Assembly (NCBI GenBank): GCA_052034005.1
Contig: JBPOJB010000023.1
Coordinates: forward strand, 193,795 to 257,794
Origin: JAAYDI01 sp052034005
Lineage (GTDB): Bacteria > Planctomycetota > Planctomycetia > Pirellulales > Pirellulaceae
DNA: 64,000 bases
Direction: 5' to 3'
Part shown: positions 37,111 to 44,587 of the stretch, in pieces
Layout: each line of letters begins with the position of its first letter
Position numbering within the stretch: the stretch's first letter is position 1
Notes under the pieces: generated by a model
What the model was told of the DNA's origin: nothing
Databases searched by the model: none
The model's input: only the letters and a program-made list of their open reading frames with translations
Program-made: the position numbers and the translations under genes

Positions 37111-37139
37111 ACATTACCAGTGACCTGGGGAAGTGTCAA
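37111..37139 (-). promoter_or_regulatory. Candidate promoter for tRNA-Ala
   Basis: On the minus strand a perfect TTGACA (37139-37134), 17-nt spacer and TAATGT (37116-37111). It would give a precursor with about 90 nt before the tRNA. Confidence 0.45.
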
Positions 37140-37157
37140 GGACGGCGGAGATCGGCT

Positions 37158-38144
37158 GTGAAGCGTTACGTCGTCGGATTCCTGAAGCTGGCCGTCCCGG
37201 CGGCCATCATCGCGTGGCTCCTGGCGACCGTTTCGCCCGCTCAGTACCAGGAGTTTGCGGCACGCCCGAAGGACTGGCCCCTGCTGGCCAGTGCCCTGGC
37301 CGTCGTGCTCATCGCCGTGCTGATCACCTTCGTTCGCTGGTATCTGCTGGTCCGCGCCCTGCGCCTGCGGTTCAGCCTGACCGACGCGCTGCGGCTAGGG
37401 TTCCTGGGCTACCTGTTCAATTTCGTCGTGTTCGGATCGGTGGGCGGCGACCTGTTCAAGGCGTTTTTCATTGCCCGCGAGCAGCGTGGCCGACGTGCCG
37501 AGGCGGTGGCCACGGTGGTGATCGATCGCCTGGTGGGCATCTATGCCCTGGTGCTCTTGACGTCCGGCGTGATCCTGGCGGGCGGCATCCCCAAACCGAC
37601 TGTCGAGGTGGAGGTCATCTGCCATACGACGCTCGCCGCCGCCGTGGTGGGCGGCCTGGGAATCGGGATCTTGATGATCCCGGGCTTCGCCACCGGCCCC
37701 CTCGCCGAGTTCCTCACGGGGCTGCCCAAGGTCGGCCGGGTGCTGGACCAACTGATCCACGCCCTGCGGATCTACCGGACGCGCTGGGTGACGCTCAGCG
37801 CCACGATCTTGATGAGCATCTGCAGCCACGCCCTGTTCACGCTGTCGCTGTATCTGATCGCCCACGCCCTGTTCGCGCATGTGCCCACGTGGCACGAACA
37901 CCTGATCCTCGTCCCGCTGGGCATGGTGGCCGGCGGATTGCCGCTCACGCCGGCCGGCTTGGGCACGTTCGAAGTCGCGATCCGTGAACTCTACCAGATC
38001 ATCCCCGCCAACCCGACCGTCGATGTTGCGGGAATCCTCGTCGCCCTGGTCTATCGCCTGCTGACGATCATGGTGGCCATGATCGGGGTCGTCGTTTACT
38101 GGACGAGCAGCCGCGAGGTGCGGCAGTTGCGACGCCACGCCTAG
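37158..38144 (+). CDS. Flippase-like integral membrane protein (UPF0104/AglD family)
   Basis: 328 residues with about eight membrane helices, of the lysylphosphatidylglycerol-synthase TM-region type. Family marks: FGSVGGDLFKAFFIAREQ and the PxGxxGGGLPLTPAGLGTFE-like segment near residue 260 (VAGGLPLTPAGLGTFEVAI). Members lack the synthase domain and are thought to move polyprenyl or lipid intermediates. GTG 37158 chosen; the open frame further left overlaps tRNA-Ala on the other strand. Its stop codon shares CTAG with the stop of the convergent gene. Confidence 0.83.
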   Translation: MKRYVVGFLKLAVPAAIIAWLLATVSPAQYQEFAARPKDWPLLASALAVVLIAVLITFVRWYLLVRALRLRFSLTDALRLGFLGYLFNFVVFGSVGGDLFKAFFIAREQRGRRAEAVATVVIDRLVGIYALVLLTSGVILAGGIPKPTVEVEVICHTTLAAAVVGGLGIGILMIPGFATGPLAEFLTGLPKVGRVLDQLIHALRIYRTRWVTLSATILMSICSHALFTLSLYLIAHALFAHVPTWHEHLILVPLGMVAGGLPLTPAGLGTFEVAIRELYQIIPANPTVDVAGILVALVYRLLTIMVAMIGVVVYWTSSREVRQLRRHA

Positions 38145-39025
38145 TGCGTTTCGTCCACCCGGCCGCCATCCTGCACGATCCGGGGCGCCGTGTTGTCCAG
38201 CAGGTCGCAGCTGATCAGCTGCGTGTGCGAATACCCCTCGGTACGCACCTGCGCCGCACCGTTGTTGCCCACCAGGCAGGCGAGGATCCGGACCCGCGAC
38301 GCGCCGCCGATCGAGATGCCGCTGCGCGCGTTGCCGCGACAGTTCAAGCCCTCCAGGACCGTCTCGCGCACGCCGTCGTGCGCGTTGACCCCGTCGAGCT
38401 GGAATCCCTGGATCACCAGGTCCTTCACCACCACATGATGCACCTCATAGAGCGTGATGCCCACCTGCCGCGCCGTGTACGTCAGCTCGTAGGACTGCGG
38501 CAACCGGCCCGGCTCCGTGCGGAAATACACCTGCCGCTCGTACAGGCACCACTCGAGCGGCTGCAACGTGTCGAGGTCCGCCGCGACGCGCACGTCACGC
38601 CGCCGAGCCGGCTTGCCGTCCAGATACAACACCTGGAAACTCATCCGCGGAGGACGAAAACGGAAGACGTTGCCGCCGACGAAGAACCAGTCGTCCGGCA
38701 ACACCCGCTCCGAACCGTCCAGCACCGCGCCGTTACCCACCAACTCGAACGGCACGCCCGGAAAGCCGCTCTGCCGCGCGCCCTGTAACGTGATAGACTC
38801 ACGGTACGCGTGGCCCGTGTTCGCCATGATCACGCGGTCGCCCTTCGAACTGGACCGCAGCGCGTGGGTCAGCGTCCGATAAGGACCCACCTGCTCCCCC
38901 ATCGCGACCGGCGAACTGCCGTCAAATCGATCGTCCCCCATCACGTTGTTGACGTAGATCTCTCGCGCCCCGACGCTTGAGACCGCCGCACAGCAGATCA
39001 CCGCGATCGCTAACCTCACCCACAT
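38141..39025 (-). CDS. Secreted right-handed parallel beta-helix protein
   Basis: 294 residues with signal peptide (WVRLAIAVICCAAVSSVGA), then REIYVNNVMGDDRFDGSS, a start typical of secreted planctomycete pectate-lyase-like proteins. The second half has beta-helix turns (HHVVVKDLVIQGFQLDGV, VLEGLNCRGNARSGISI, VRILACLVGNN). No catalytic residues can be assigned. ATG 39025 preferred over 39061 because the signal peptide then starts at the N-terminus. Confidence 0.8.
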   Translation of the reverse strand: MWVRLAIAVICCAAVSSVGAREIYVNNVMGDDRFDGSSPVAMGEQVGPYRTLTHALRSSSKGDRVIMANTGHAYRESITLQGARQSGFPGVPFELVGNGAVLDGSERVLPDDWFFVGGNVFRFRPPRMSFQVLYLDGKPARRRDVRVAADLDTLQPLEWCLYERQVYFRTEPGRLPQSYELTYTARQVGITLYEVHHVVVKDLVIQGFQLDGVNAHDGVRETVLEGLNCRGNARSGISIGGASRVRILACLVGNNGAAQVRTEGYSHTQLISCDLLDNTAPRIVQDGGRVDETH

Positions 39026-39416
39026 GACACCGTCGCTCCCACAAGAGGCCTCGGCGACCACGGCGCACGGCGCGCGTCATGGCTCTCACCCGCGCGGGGC
39101 GGCAGGGTGAACATGCCCGCCGGCCCCCACAACGCCGATGCTCCGTACGATGCTAAGACACTCTCGGCACTGGCCAGACCCTCACCGTTAGAAGAAAACC
39201 GCAGCGGCCCCTGCGCAGGGGGATTGTGCTTAAACGGGCTACCCGCGTCAAGCAGAAGTCGGTGAGAAAACAACAAAAACAGAGGAAATGGACAAGACGC
39301 CCGCGGCACAATCTCGGGCCGCCCGCCGAGCCGCATGCCCGGAGGCGGGCATTCGGCGTCAACTGCACTATCTGGGGGGAGGCACACAGCGCCGGCCCTG
39401 TCGCTGCCCGGCCTCA
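39026..39416. other. Intergenic stretch before the beta-helix gene
   Basis: 391 nt. Contains the promoter at 39223-39251 and a 14-bp perfect palindrome CCCCTGCGCAGGGG (39208-39221) at its expected transcription start. The remaining long leader (about 190 nt) shows no motif I recognise. Confidence 0.4.
39223..39251 (-). promoter_or_regulatory. Promoter of the beta-helix gene
   Basis: Minus strand: TTGACG (39251-39246), 17-nt spacer, CACAAT (39228-39223). The 14-bp palindrome immediately downstream is a possible operator. Confidence 0.5.
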
Positions 39417-40379
39417 TCACGTTGGTTGGGCCACGACCGGGTTCACGAGCGTCCCGATCCGGCCGACCGTCGCTTCCAGTCGATCGCCGGGCTGGAGGTA
39501 GGTCTTGGTCGCGTCGCCCACGCCCGCCGGCGTGCCGGTCGAAATGATGTCGCCCGGCTCGAGCGTGACGAAGCTGGAAATGAACGCGATCACGGCGGCC
39601 ACCGGGAAGATCTGCCGCGCGGTGGACGAATCCTGTCGCAACGTGCCATTCAATCGCAATTGCACGGCCAGGTCTTGCGGGTCTGGGATCGTTTCGGCAG
39701 ACGCTGCACACGGCCCGCACGGGCAGAAGCTGTCGTGCCACTTGCCGTGCAGCCAGTCGAAAAACCCATCGTTGTCTCGCCGTTGGCGCCCCGGGTTCGG
39801 ATGGAACTCGCGATCCGAGATGTCGTTGACCACCGTGTAGCCGGCCACATACTCCAAGGCCTGACGTTCCGCCACACCTTTGCAGCGGCGCCCCATGATG
39901 ACCGCCAGTTCGGCTTCCCAGTCGATCGCAGCCGGCGACACGGCGGGGATGACGACCGGGTCGCCCGGGTTGATGAGCGTGGTCGTGGGCGGCTTCATGA
40001 ACACGTAGGGGAACGTTTCCGCACGCTTGGCGGCCACCCCGCCGCCCTCTTCGATATGCTCGGAGTAGTTGCCGGCCAGCAGCAGCAGCTTGTTGGGACG
40101 CGGCACGGGCAGCAGGAGCCGGATGTCCGCCACGGGCACACGCGCGCGTGCATCCAGCCCGTTGCCCTGCCGCTCGACCCAGCCGAACAGCGCCCGCGCC
40201 GCCTCGTGCGCCGCGCCGTGGGCAAGGAACGTCAGCAGGTCGTCCCCCTCGGGAATGGCCAACCGCTGGTGGGTCGTCTCCGTGTGCTGCCGAGCAGCCT
40301 GGTGGAGCGGGACCACGTACGTATCGAAGTAGAATCCCACAGTCGGCTTGTCGCCCGATTGGAATCGGCACAATCGCAT
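39417..40379 (-). CDS. Fumarylacetoacetate hydrolase family protein
   Basis: 320 residues. FAH-fold marks: metal ligands in DWEAELAVIMGRR (Glu pair) and VVNDISDREF (Asp), and the closing PGDIISTGTPAGVG. The N-terminal third is the extra domain seen in many bacterial members acting on 2-oxo acids or acylpyruvates. Reaction not predictable. ATG 40379 chosen with AAAGGCG upstream. Alone on its strand with a divergent neighbour. Confidence 0.88.
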   Translation of the reverse strand: MRLCRFQSGDKPTVGFYFDTYVVPLHQAARQHTETTHQRLAIPEGDDLLTFLAHGAAHEAARALFGWVERQGNGLDARARVPVADIRLLLPVPRPNKLLLLAGNYSEHIEEGGGVAAKRAETFPYVFMKPPTTTLINPGDPVVIPAVSPAAIDWEAELAVIMGRRCKGVAERQALEYVAGYTVVNDISDREFHPNPGRQRRDNDGFFDWLHGKWHDSFCPCGPCAASAETIPDPQDLAVQLRLNGTLRQDSSTARQIFPVAAVIAFISSFVTLEPGDIISTGTPAGVGDATKTYLQPGDRLEATVGRIGTLVNPVVAQPT

Positions 40380-40673
40380 GGCCACGCCTTTCTCACTCGA
40401 ACTCGGAGGATGCGGAGCACCGGGAGTCGGCTCGGTTGGTCGCCGCAAACTGATAGCGGTTGTACCGCGGCGCCCACCCTCCGGCAAGCCGGCCCGTCCC
40501 GGCCGCCGGCCTGGACCTGGCGGCCAGATGCAACCCGTTCCAATGCGGGTTTGCGCCGCTGGAGTGGACCGCCGCGCCCCGCCGTCGTATTGACAGACCC
40601 GCCCGGCCGATCCATCGTACGGGGGTGATCGAATGACCGAATCGAATCAGGTTCGCAGTTGGAGGACGGTGCA
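40380..40673. other. Divergent region, nothing clear
   Basis: 294 nt between the FAH gene and the coiled-coil protein gene. GGAGGA at 40661-40666 is the ribosome site of the latter. I see no convincing promoter boxes. Confidence 0.35.
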
Positions 40674-41558
40674 ATGTGCAAGTGTGTTCGAACAGTCCTG
40701 GTGCTGGCTTTGGGTGGCATGTTGTGGGCGGCCCCGGCACGGGCCGACCAGCGGCAGGCGAACGAGCTGCGCGAGCGTGCTCAGGCGTTGAAGGAGAAAG
40801 CGCAACGCCTGGACGAAGAAGGCCGGCACGACGAGGCTCAGCAGTTGAAGCGGAAAGTGGACGAGATCTATGCGAAGGCCGACCGGGTGGCCGGCCAAGG
40901 CCCGCGCGAGCGCGGCTTCACGCAATCGCTCCGCGACAGACTCCGGGGCCTCTACAAGGAATGGATCGAAGCGCACATCCACGAGCGCTATGACTTGGCG
41001 GAAGACATCCAGCGCAAGGTCCACGAGCTTACCCGCGACGCCGGCGCCCGCATGGAGGAGCTGCTCAAGCCTCAACTGGAGATGATGGAACGTAGGATCG
41101 ACGAGCTGCGTGAGGAGGGCAAGATGGAACTGGCCGACCGGCTCGCCGGGCAGCTGCGTCAGCTGATCCAGGCACATCAGCAGGGCCCGCATCACTCGCC
41201 TCATGCAGAGGGAATGCGGCCACGCGAGTCGCGTGAGCACGGTCCGGAGGGACATCACGGTCCGGATCCGGGTCCGGGTCCGCAGGATCGCGCGGAGCTG
41301 GAGCGGCGCATGCACCATCTGCGTGCCGCCGCCGACAACCTCCATGCGATCGGCATGCAGGATCTGGCCCAACAGCTCTGCAATGAGGCGGACAGCATCC
41401 AACGCGCGCTCGAAGGCCCGCCGCACCCGGACGATGGCGACCCGCATCAGGCGGTGGAATCACTCTGGAACGAGATCCGCAACCTGCACGAGCGGTGCAA
41501 TGAGCTGAATCGCCGCCTGGACGAACTCTCGGAGATGCTCCGCCGCGAACGCCGGTAG
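40674..41558 (+). CDS. Exported coiled-coil protein of unknown function
   Basis: 294 residues. Signal peptide (RTVLVLALGGMLWAAPARA) then two long charged helical regions (residues 25-165 and 205-290) with heptad patterns, separated by a His/Pro/Gly-rich linker (about 168-205). Very rich in Glu, Arg, Leu and His. Planctomycetes encode many such envelope coiled-coil proteins; function unknown. Start ATG 40674, seven bases after GGAGGA. Confidence 0.78.
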   Translation: MCKCVRTVLVLALGGMLWAAPARADQRQANELRERAQALKEKAQRLDEEGRHDEAQQLKRKVDEIYAKADRVAGQGPRERGFTQSLRDRLRGLYKEWIEAHIHERYDLAEDIQRKVHELTRDAGARMEELLKPQLEMMERRIDELREEGKMELADRLAGQLRQLIQAHQQGPHHSPHAEGMRPRESREHGPEGHHGPDPGPGPQDRAELERRMHHLRAAADNLHAIGMQDLAQQLCNEADSIQRALEGPPHPDDGDPHQAVESLWNEIRNLHERCNELNRRLDELSEMLRRERR

Positions 41559-41578
41559 GCGTACGGCGGGACAGGTGT

Positions 41579-41635
41579 CCAGCCTGTCAGACGGCGCTGA
41601 CAGGCTGGAAGCCTGTGCCACGCCTGACAGGCTGG
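41579..41635. repeat. Inverted repeat element with a third partial copy, in a convergent gap
   Basis: CCAGCCTGTCAG (41579-41590) and CTGACAGGCTGG (41597-41608) form a perfect 12-bp stem with loop ACGGCG. A further copy CCTGACAGGCTGG follows at 41623-41635, and GGAAGCCTG sits between. The arrangement resembles dispersed intergenic palindromes; it could also end both convergent transcripts. Confidence 0.65.
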
Positions 41636-41645
41636 AGGCCTTCTT

Positions 41646-43313
41646 TCAGGCCCACGACCGGCCGTTCTTCTTCGTGCCGCACAGCGCGACTTCCATGCCC
41701 ATGGCCTGGGCCATGGCCGCTTTGGCCCACACCGCGCGGTCCGCATCTTCAGCCGACTTGGCGTAGGCCACCTGGATGTGGTTGGCCTTGTGTTTGGCCA
41801 TGAACTGATCGCGCGTAATGCCGTAGAACACCGCGTGCATGATCGGCCACTGGGGCGTCGTCAGTTGCCAGCGGCGTTGGGTTTCTTCGGCGGGCAGCTT
41901 CACGACGCCGGCCCGGCCGAGGTCCATCTTGAGCCGGTTGTCTTCGATGAAGATCCGCGACCAGACGATCTCGCCCGGCTTGGAGATCCCCTTGAGCGTC
42001 CCGCCGCCGTTGGGGAAATACATGCCCGGCTGCCGCTCGCTGGAGGCGCCCTTCCAGCCGCCGATGAAATGGGCGGGCGGCGCGGCGCCGCTGATCAGGA
42101 ACACCCACACGTATTCGTCGGTCGAGCCGCTGGCGTCCCAATCGCCCCACCGCACGTCGTGCAGCGTCGACTCGACCGGCTGGCCCATCGCCTTGTGGAT
42201 CCGGTAGGTCATCAGCGCATCGAGCCCCGCGCATTCGTCGACCTCATTGAAGTGCGGAACCGGTTCCCCCTTGAACAGCACGCGTTTGCCGTCGCGGCTG
42301 GTGACCGGCGGCCGCTGGGCGTTGTTGAGCGTGCCCTCGACCAGGTCGCTGGCGGGCATCAGGTCCTTGAGCCCCTGCTGGTACTGGATGCCGATCAGGT
42401 CGCACCCGAAATCGTCCGCGATGCGGACGGCGGCGATGTACATTTTGCACTGCATGAGGATCTGGCCGTCGGTCAGGTGCTGGGCCGGATCAGGGCCGGT
42501 GACGAATTTCATGCCGTGCGCTTCCATCCAGGCGCGGACGGCGTGCGCTTCGTCATCGCGGACCTGAGTCGACTCGTAATACAGCGCCGACTGGCTGAGC
42601 CGTTCCTTGAACACGCCGACCGGGTGGAGCAGTTCGTCGGGGATGATGGCGTTGTACATCCCCATGCATCCTTCGTCGAAGATGCCCATGATGGCGCGCT
42701 CGTGCCGCAACTGGGCGGCCAGGGCCTGGCCCAGCTTGGATTCCTGCGCGCCGATCTTGGCGCGGCCGAGCGGCGTGACGTGATCGGTGCGGTGGCGAAC
42801 CTGGCCGCGGCTCAACCATTGCTTGAGCTTGCGGCGGAAATCCGCGTCGGTGAAATCCTCGCTCCAGAGCGTCGAGTAGGCCCGGCCCGCCTTGGTCAGC
42901 GACCCGTTGAGATTCAGCATGCCGACCAGCCCGGGCCAGGTGCCCGACCAGTTGGCGACCGTCAACAGCGGCCCCTGGTGAGCCAGGAGCCCTGACAGGA
43001 CGTGATGGGTGTACTGCCACACCGCCTCGGCCACGATCAGCGGCGCGGTCGGGTCGATTTTCGCGAACGTGTCCATGCCCTCCCGCTGCGACGCGAGGAA
43101 CCCGTGTTTTTCCTTCTCCTTGTACTGGTGCGCGCGAACGATCTTGTAGCCGTTGGCTGAGACCGCTTTCTTGAGCGCCTCCTCCATCTCATGCTGGGCG
43201 GCCCAGCACTCCTGGTTCGCGGACAATCGCAGGTCACCGCTGGCAACCAGGTACACCTCGTTTTCTTTCGCTTTCGCCACCTTGGGCGGTACCGGAAGTC
43301 TGTAGTTCGGCAT
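41646..43313 (-). CDS. Fucose-isomerase-like protein
   Basis: 555 residues. Overall pattern fits the L-fucose/L-arabinose isomerase fold: an N-terminal part with HxxxxxALKKAV and TVANWSGTWPGLVGMLN, a middle with EDFTDADF and GCMGMYNAIIPDELL, acidic metal-ligand candidates in FNEVDECAG and a beta-barrel tail. Similar planctomycete proteins are usually annotated as fucose isomerase, but the substrate is not proven. Start ATG 43313; 43421 is in frame upstream but lacks a ribosome site. Confidence 0.72.
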   Translation of the reverse strand: MPNYRLPVPPKVAKAKENEVYLVASGDLRLSANQECWAAQHEMEEALKKAVSANGYKIVRAHQYKEKEKHGFLASQREGMDTFAKIDPTAPLIVAEAVWQYTHHVLSGLLAHQGPLLTVANWSGTWPGLVGMLNLNGSLTKAGRAYSTLWSEDFTDADFRRKLKQWLSRGQVRHRTDHVTPLGRAKIGAQESKLGQALAAQLRHERAIMGIFDEGCMGMYNAIIPDELLHPVGVFKERLSQSALYYESTQVRDDEAHAVRAWMEAHGMKFVTGPDPAQHLTDGQILMQCKMYIAAVRIADDFGCDLIGIQYQQGLKDLMPASDLVEGTLNNAQRPPVTSRDGKRVLFKGEPVPHFNEVDECAGLDALMTYRIHKAMGQPVESTLHDVRWGDWDASGSTDEYVWVFLISGAAPPAHFIGGWKGASSERQPGMYFPNGGGTLKGISKPGEIVWSRIFIEDNRLKMDLGRAGVVKLPAEETQRRWQLTTPQWPIMHAVFYGITRDQFMAKHKANHIQVAYAKSAEDADRAVWAKAAMAQAMGMEVALCGTKKNGRSWA

Positions 43314-43727
43314 GGCTCGCATTCGCTCTGTCAGAAGGTGTGTGGGGAATCCAATTCCGCCGAGCAGCGCTCGGCAGGCAGGTGAAATCATCTCACGCGG
43401 ACATCTCGACACGCGCCGCAATGGTTGCCCGAGCTTAAACCGTCTGCGGCTGCGTGTAAATCAGGGTCGCCGCCGATTGCGTCGGGCCGGACGGCAGTCC
43501 GCAGGCGCGGGCGCCCGGGCACGTCCGGTCCCTCCAACACGCCACGCGCCGACCCGGCCGTTTCTTGACATGGTGCCGGGTGGCGAGTCAGAATTGTGGG
43601 TGCGATCGGCCGCCGACGGTTGGCGGGTCCGCTGCGGTGGCCTACCGAAGCGGATTGCGTGCCGGCGACGGCCGGTCCCTTTTCGGCCGGGAACGCTCTC
43701 AAGTGCGCGAAAGGAACGCTCTGAACG
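43314..43727. other. Divergent region with promoter and palindrome
   Basis: 414 nt. Contains the minus promoter at 43432-43460 and a 7-bp dyad GCCGAGC/GCTCGGC (43359-43375) in the leader of the isomerase-like gene, a possible operator. No promoter is clear for the lipoprotein gene on the plus strand. Confidence 0.4.
43432..43460 (-). promoter_or_regulatory. Candidate promoter of the fucose-isomerase-like gene
   Basis: Minus strand TTTACA (43460-43455), 17-nt spacer, TAAGCT (43437-43432). Confidence 0.4.
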
Positions 43728-44462
43728 ATGTCGGTACTCAAGCAGGTCGGCGGGAACATGGTGGAGAGTCATCCCGGATCGCGGCACGGGCCGCGCGTCC
43801 GGCTGACCCGGTATCGGGCCCTCATGGGGTGGACCGCCTGCGCGTGCGTGCTGCTCGGCGGATGCGGCTCGGGCGAGTACGCGCGCCGGATGAACGAGAC
43901 TTCGACACAACTGAAAAAACTGGGCGACATCGCCAAAGTCCTCTACCCGACCCTCTCGCCCGTCAAGGACGCGGCAGACGCCGCGACGGGGATTCAGCTG
44001 CGCCTGCCACTGGTCATCGATGGCTCGGCCAAGGCGATGCATGGGGATGACCCGGCCGCGCAGCCCCCGTCCGGGCAACTGCCCGGCCTGGCCTACAGCT
44101 ACGAGATGCAGGTGGGCGGGCAGCCGGCCTACGCCTATTTCGCCGCCGTGGCCGGCAGCGACAAGACACAGGAGGCCTTCGCCCAGGAAGTGCAGACGGC
44201 CCTCGGTTCGGCGTTCTCCGGGGCGGTTTGGGTGGATACGCAGCTCGAGACGCCCGACGGACGCTCGATCACGTTGAAGCTGCTCAGCGCCACCGGCAAG
44301 CAGAAGTTCGGCCAGGACGTGCAGGACGGCCGGTTCGACCTGTACCTGGTCAGCTCCGGCACCCACCACGTGGTGATCGGATGGCGCGCCCCGGTCGCCG
44401 CCGGCGCCGGTTTTTTTGATAACGCCGCAGCTTCGATGGGGAGCGTGCAGGGCAACGTCTAG
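43728..44462 (+). CDS. Lipoprotein of unknown function
   Basis: 244 residues with a lipobox ending LLGGC (Cys46 if started here). The mature part has no domain I recognise; it has a beta-rich pattern (SYEMQVGGQPAYAYFAAVAG, SITLKLLSATGKQKFG). Start is uncertain: ATG 43728 follows AAAGGAA at long distance, ATG 43758 has GGCGGGAA and gives a more usual signal length. The next gene also encodes a lipoprotein and lies 125 nt away with its own promoter. Confidence 0.7.
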   Translation: MSVLKQVGGNMVESHPGSRHGPRVRLTRYRALMGWTACACVLLGGCGSGEYARRMNETSTQLKKLGDIAKVLYPTLSPVKDAADAATGIQLRLPLVIDGSAKAMHGDDPAAQPPSGQLPGLAYSYEMQVGGQPAYAYFAAVAGSDKTQEAFAQEVQTALGSAFSGAVWVDTQLETPDGRSITLKLLSATGKQKFGQDVQDGRFDLYLVSSGTHHVVIGWRAPVAAGAGFFDNAAASMGSVQGNV

Positions 44463-44508
44463 CGGCCGCATCGCCGCACCAGAAACGGCGCCTGAGCCTG
44501 CGTGTCGC

Positions 44509-44537
44509 TCGACAGGGGCTCAGGAACTTGCCATAAT
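44509..44537 (+). promoter_or_regulatory. Promoter of the repeat-rich lipoprotein gene
   Basis: TCGACA (44509-44514), 17-nt spacer, CATAAT (44532-44537); each box has one mismatch to consensus. Leader of about 45 nt. Confidence 0.65.
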
Positions 44538-44587
44538 ACGGTGGGTCGAGATTCCCGGGGCGACAGAGAACTATCGCGAGGTGGGCC

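Noticed and set aside
39016..40371. 451-residue frame overlapping the FAH gene on the same strand
   Set aside because: Ala/Arg/Gly-rich shadow; the 39417-40379 frame encodes the clear FAH fold.
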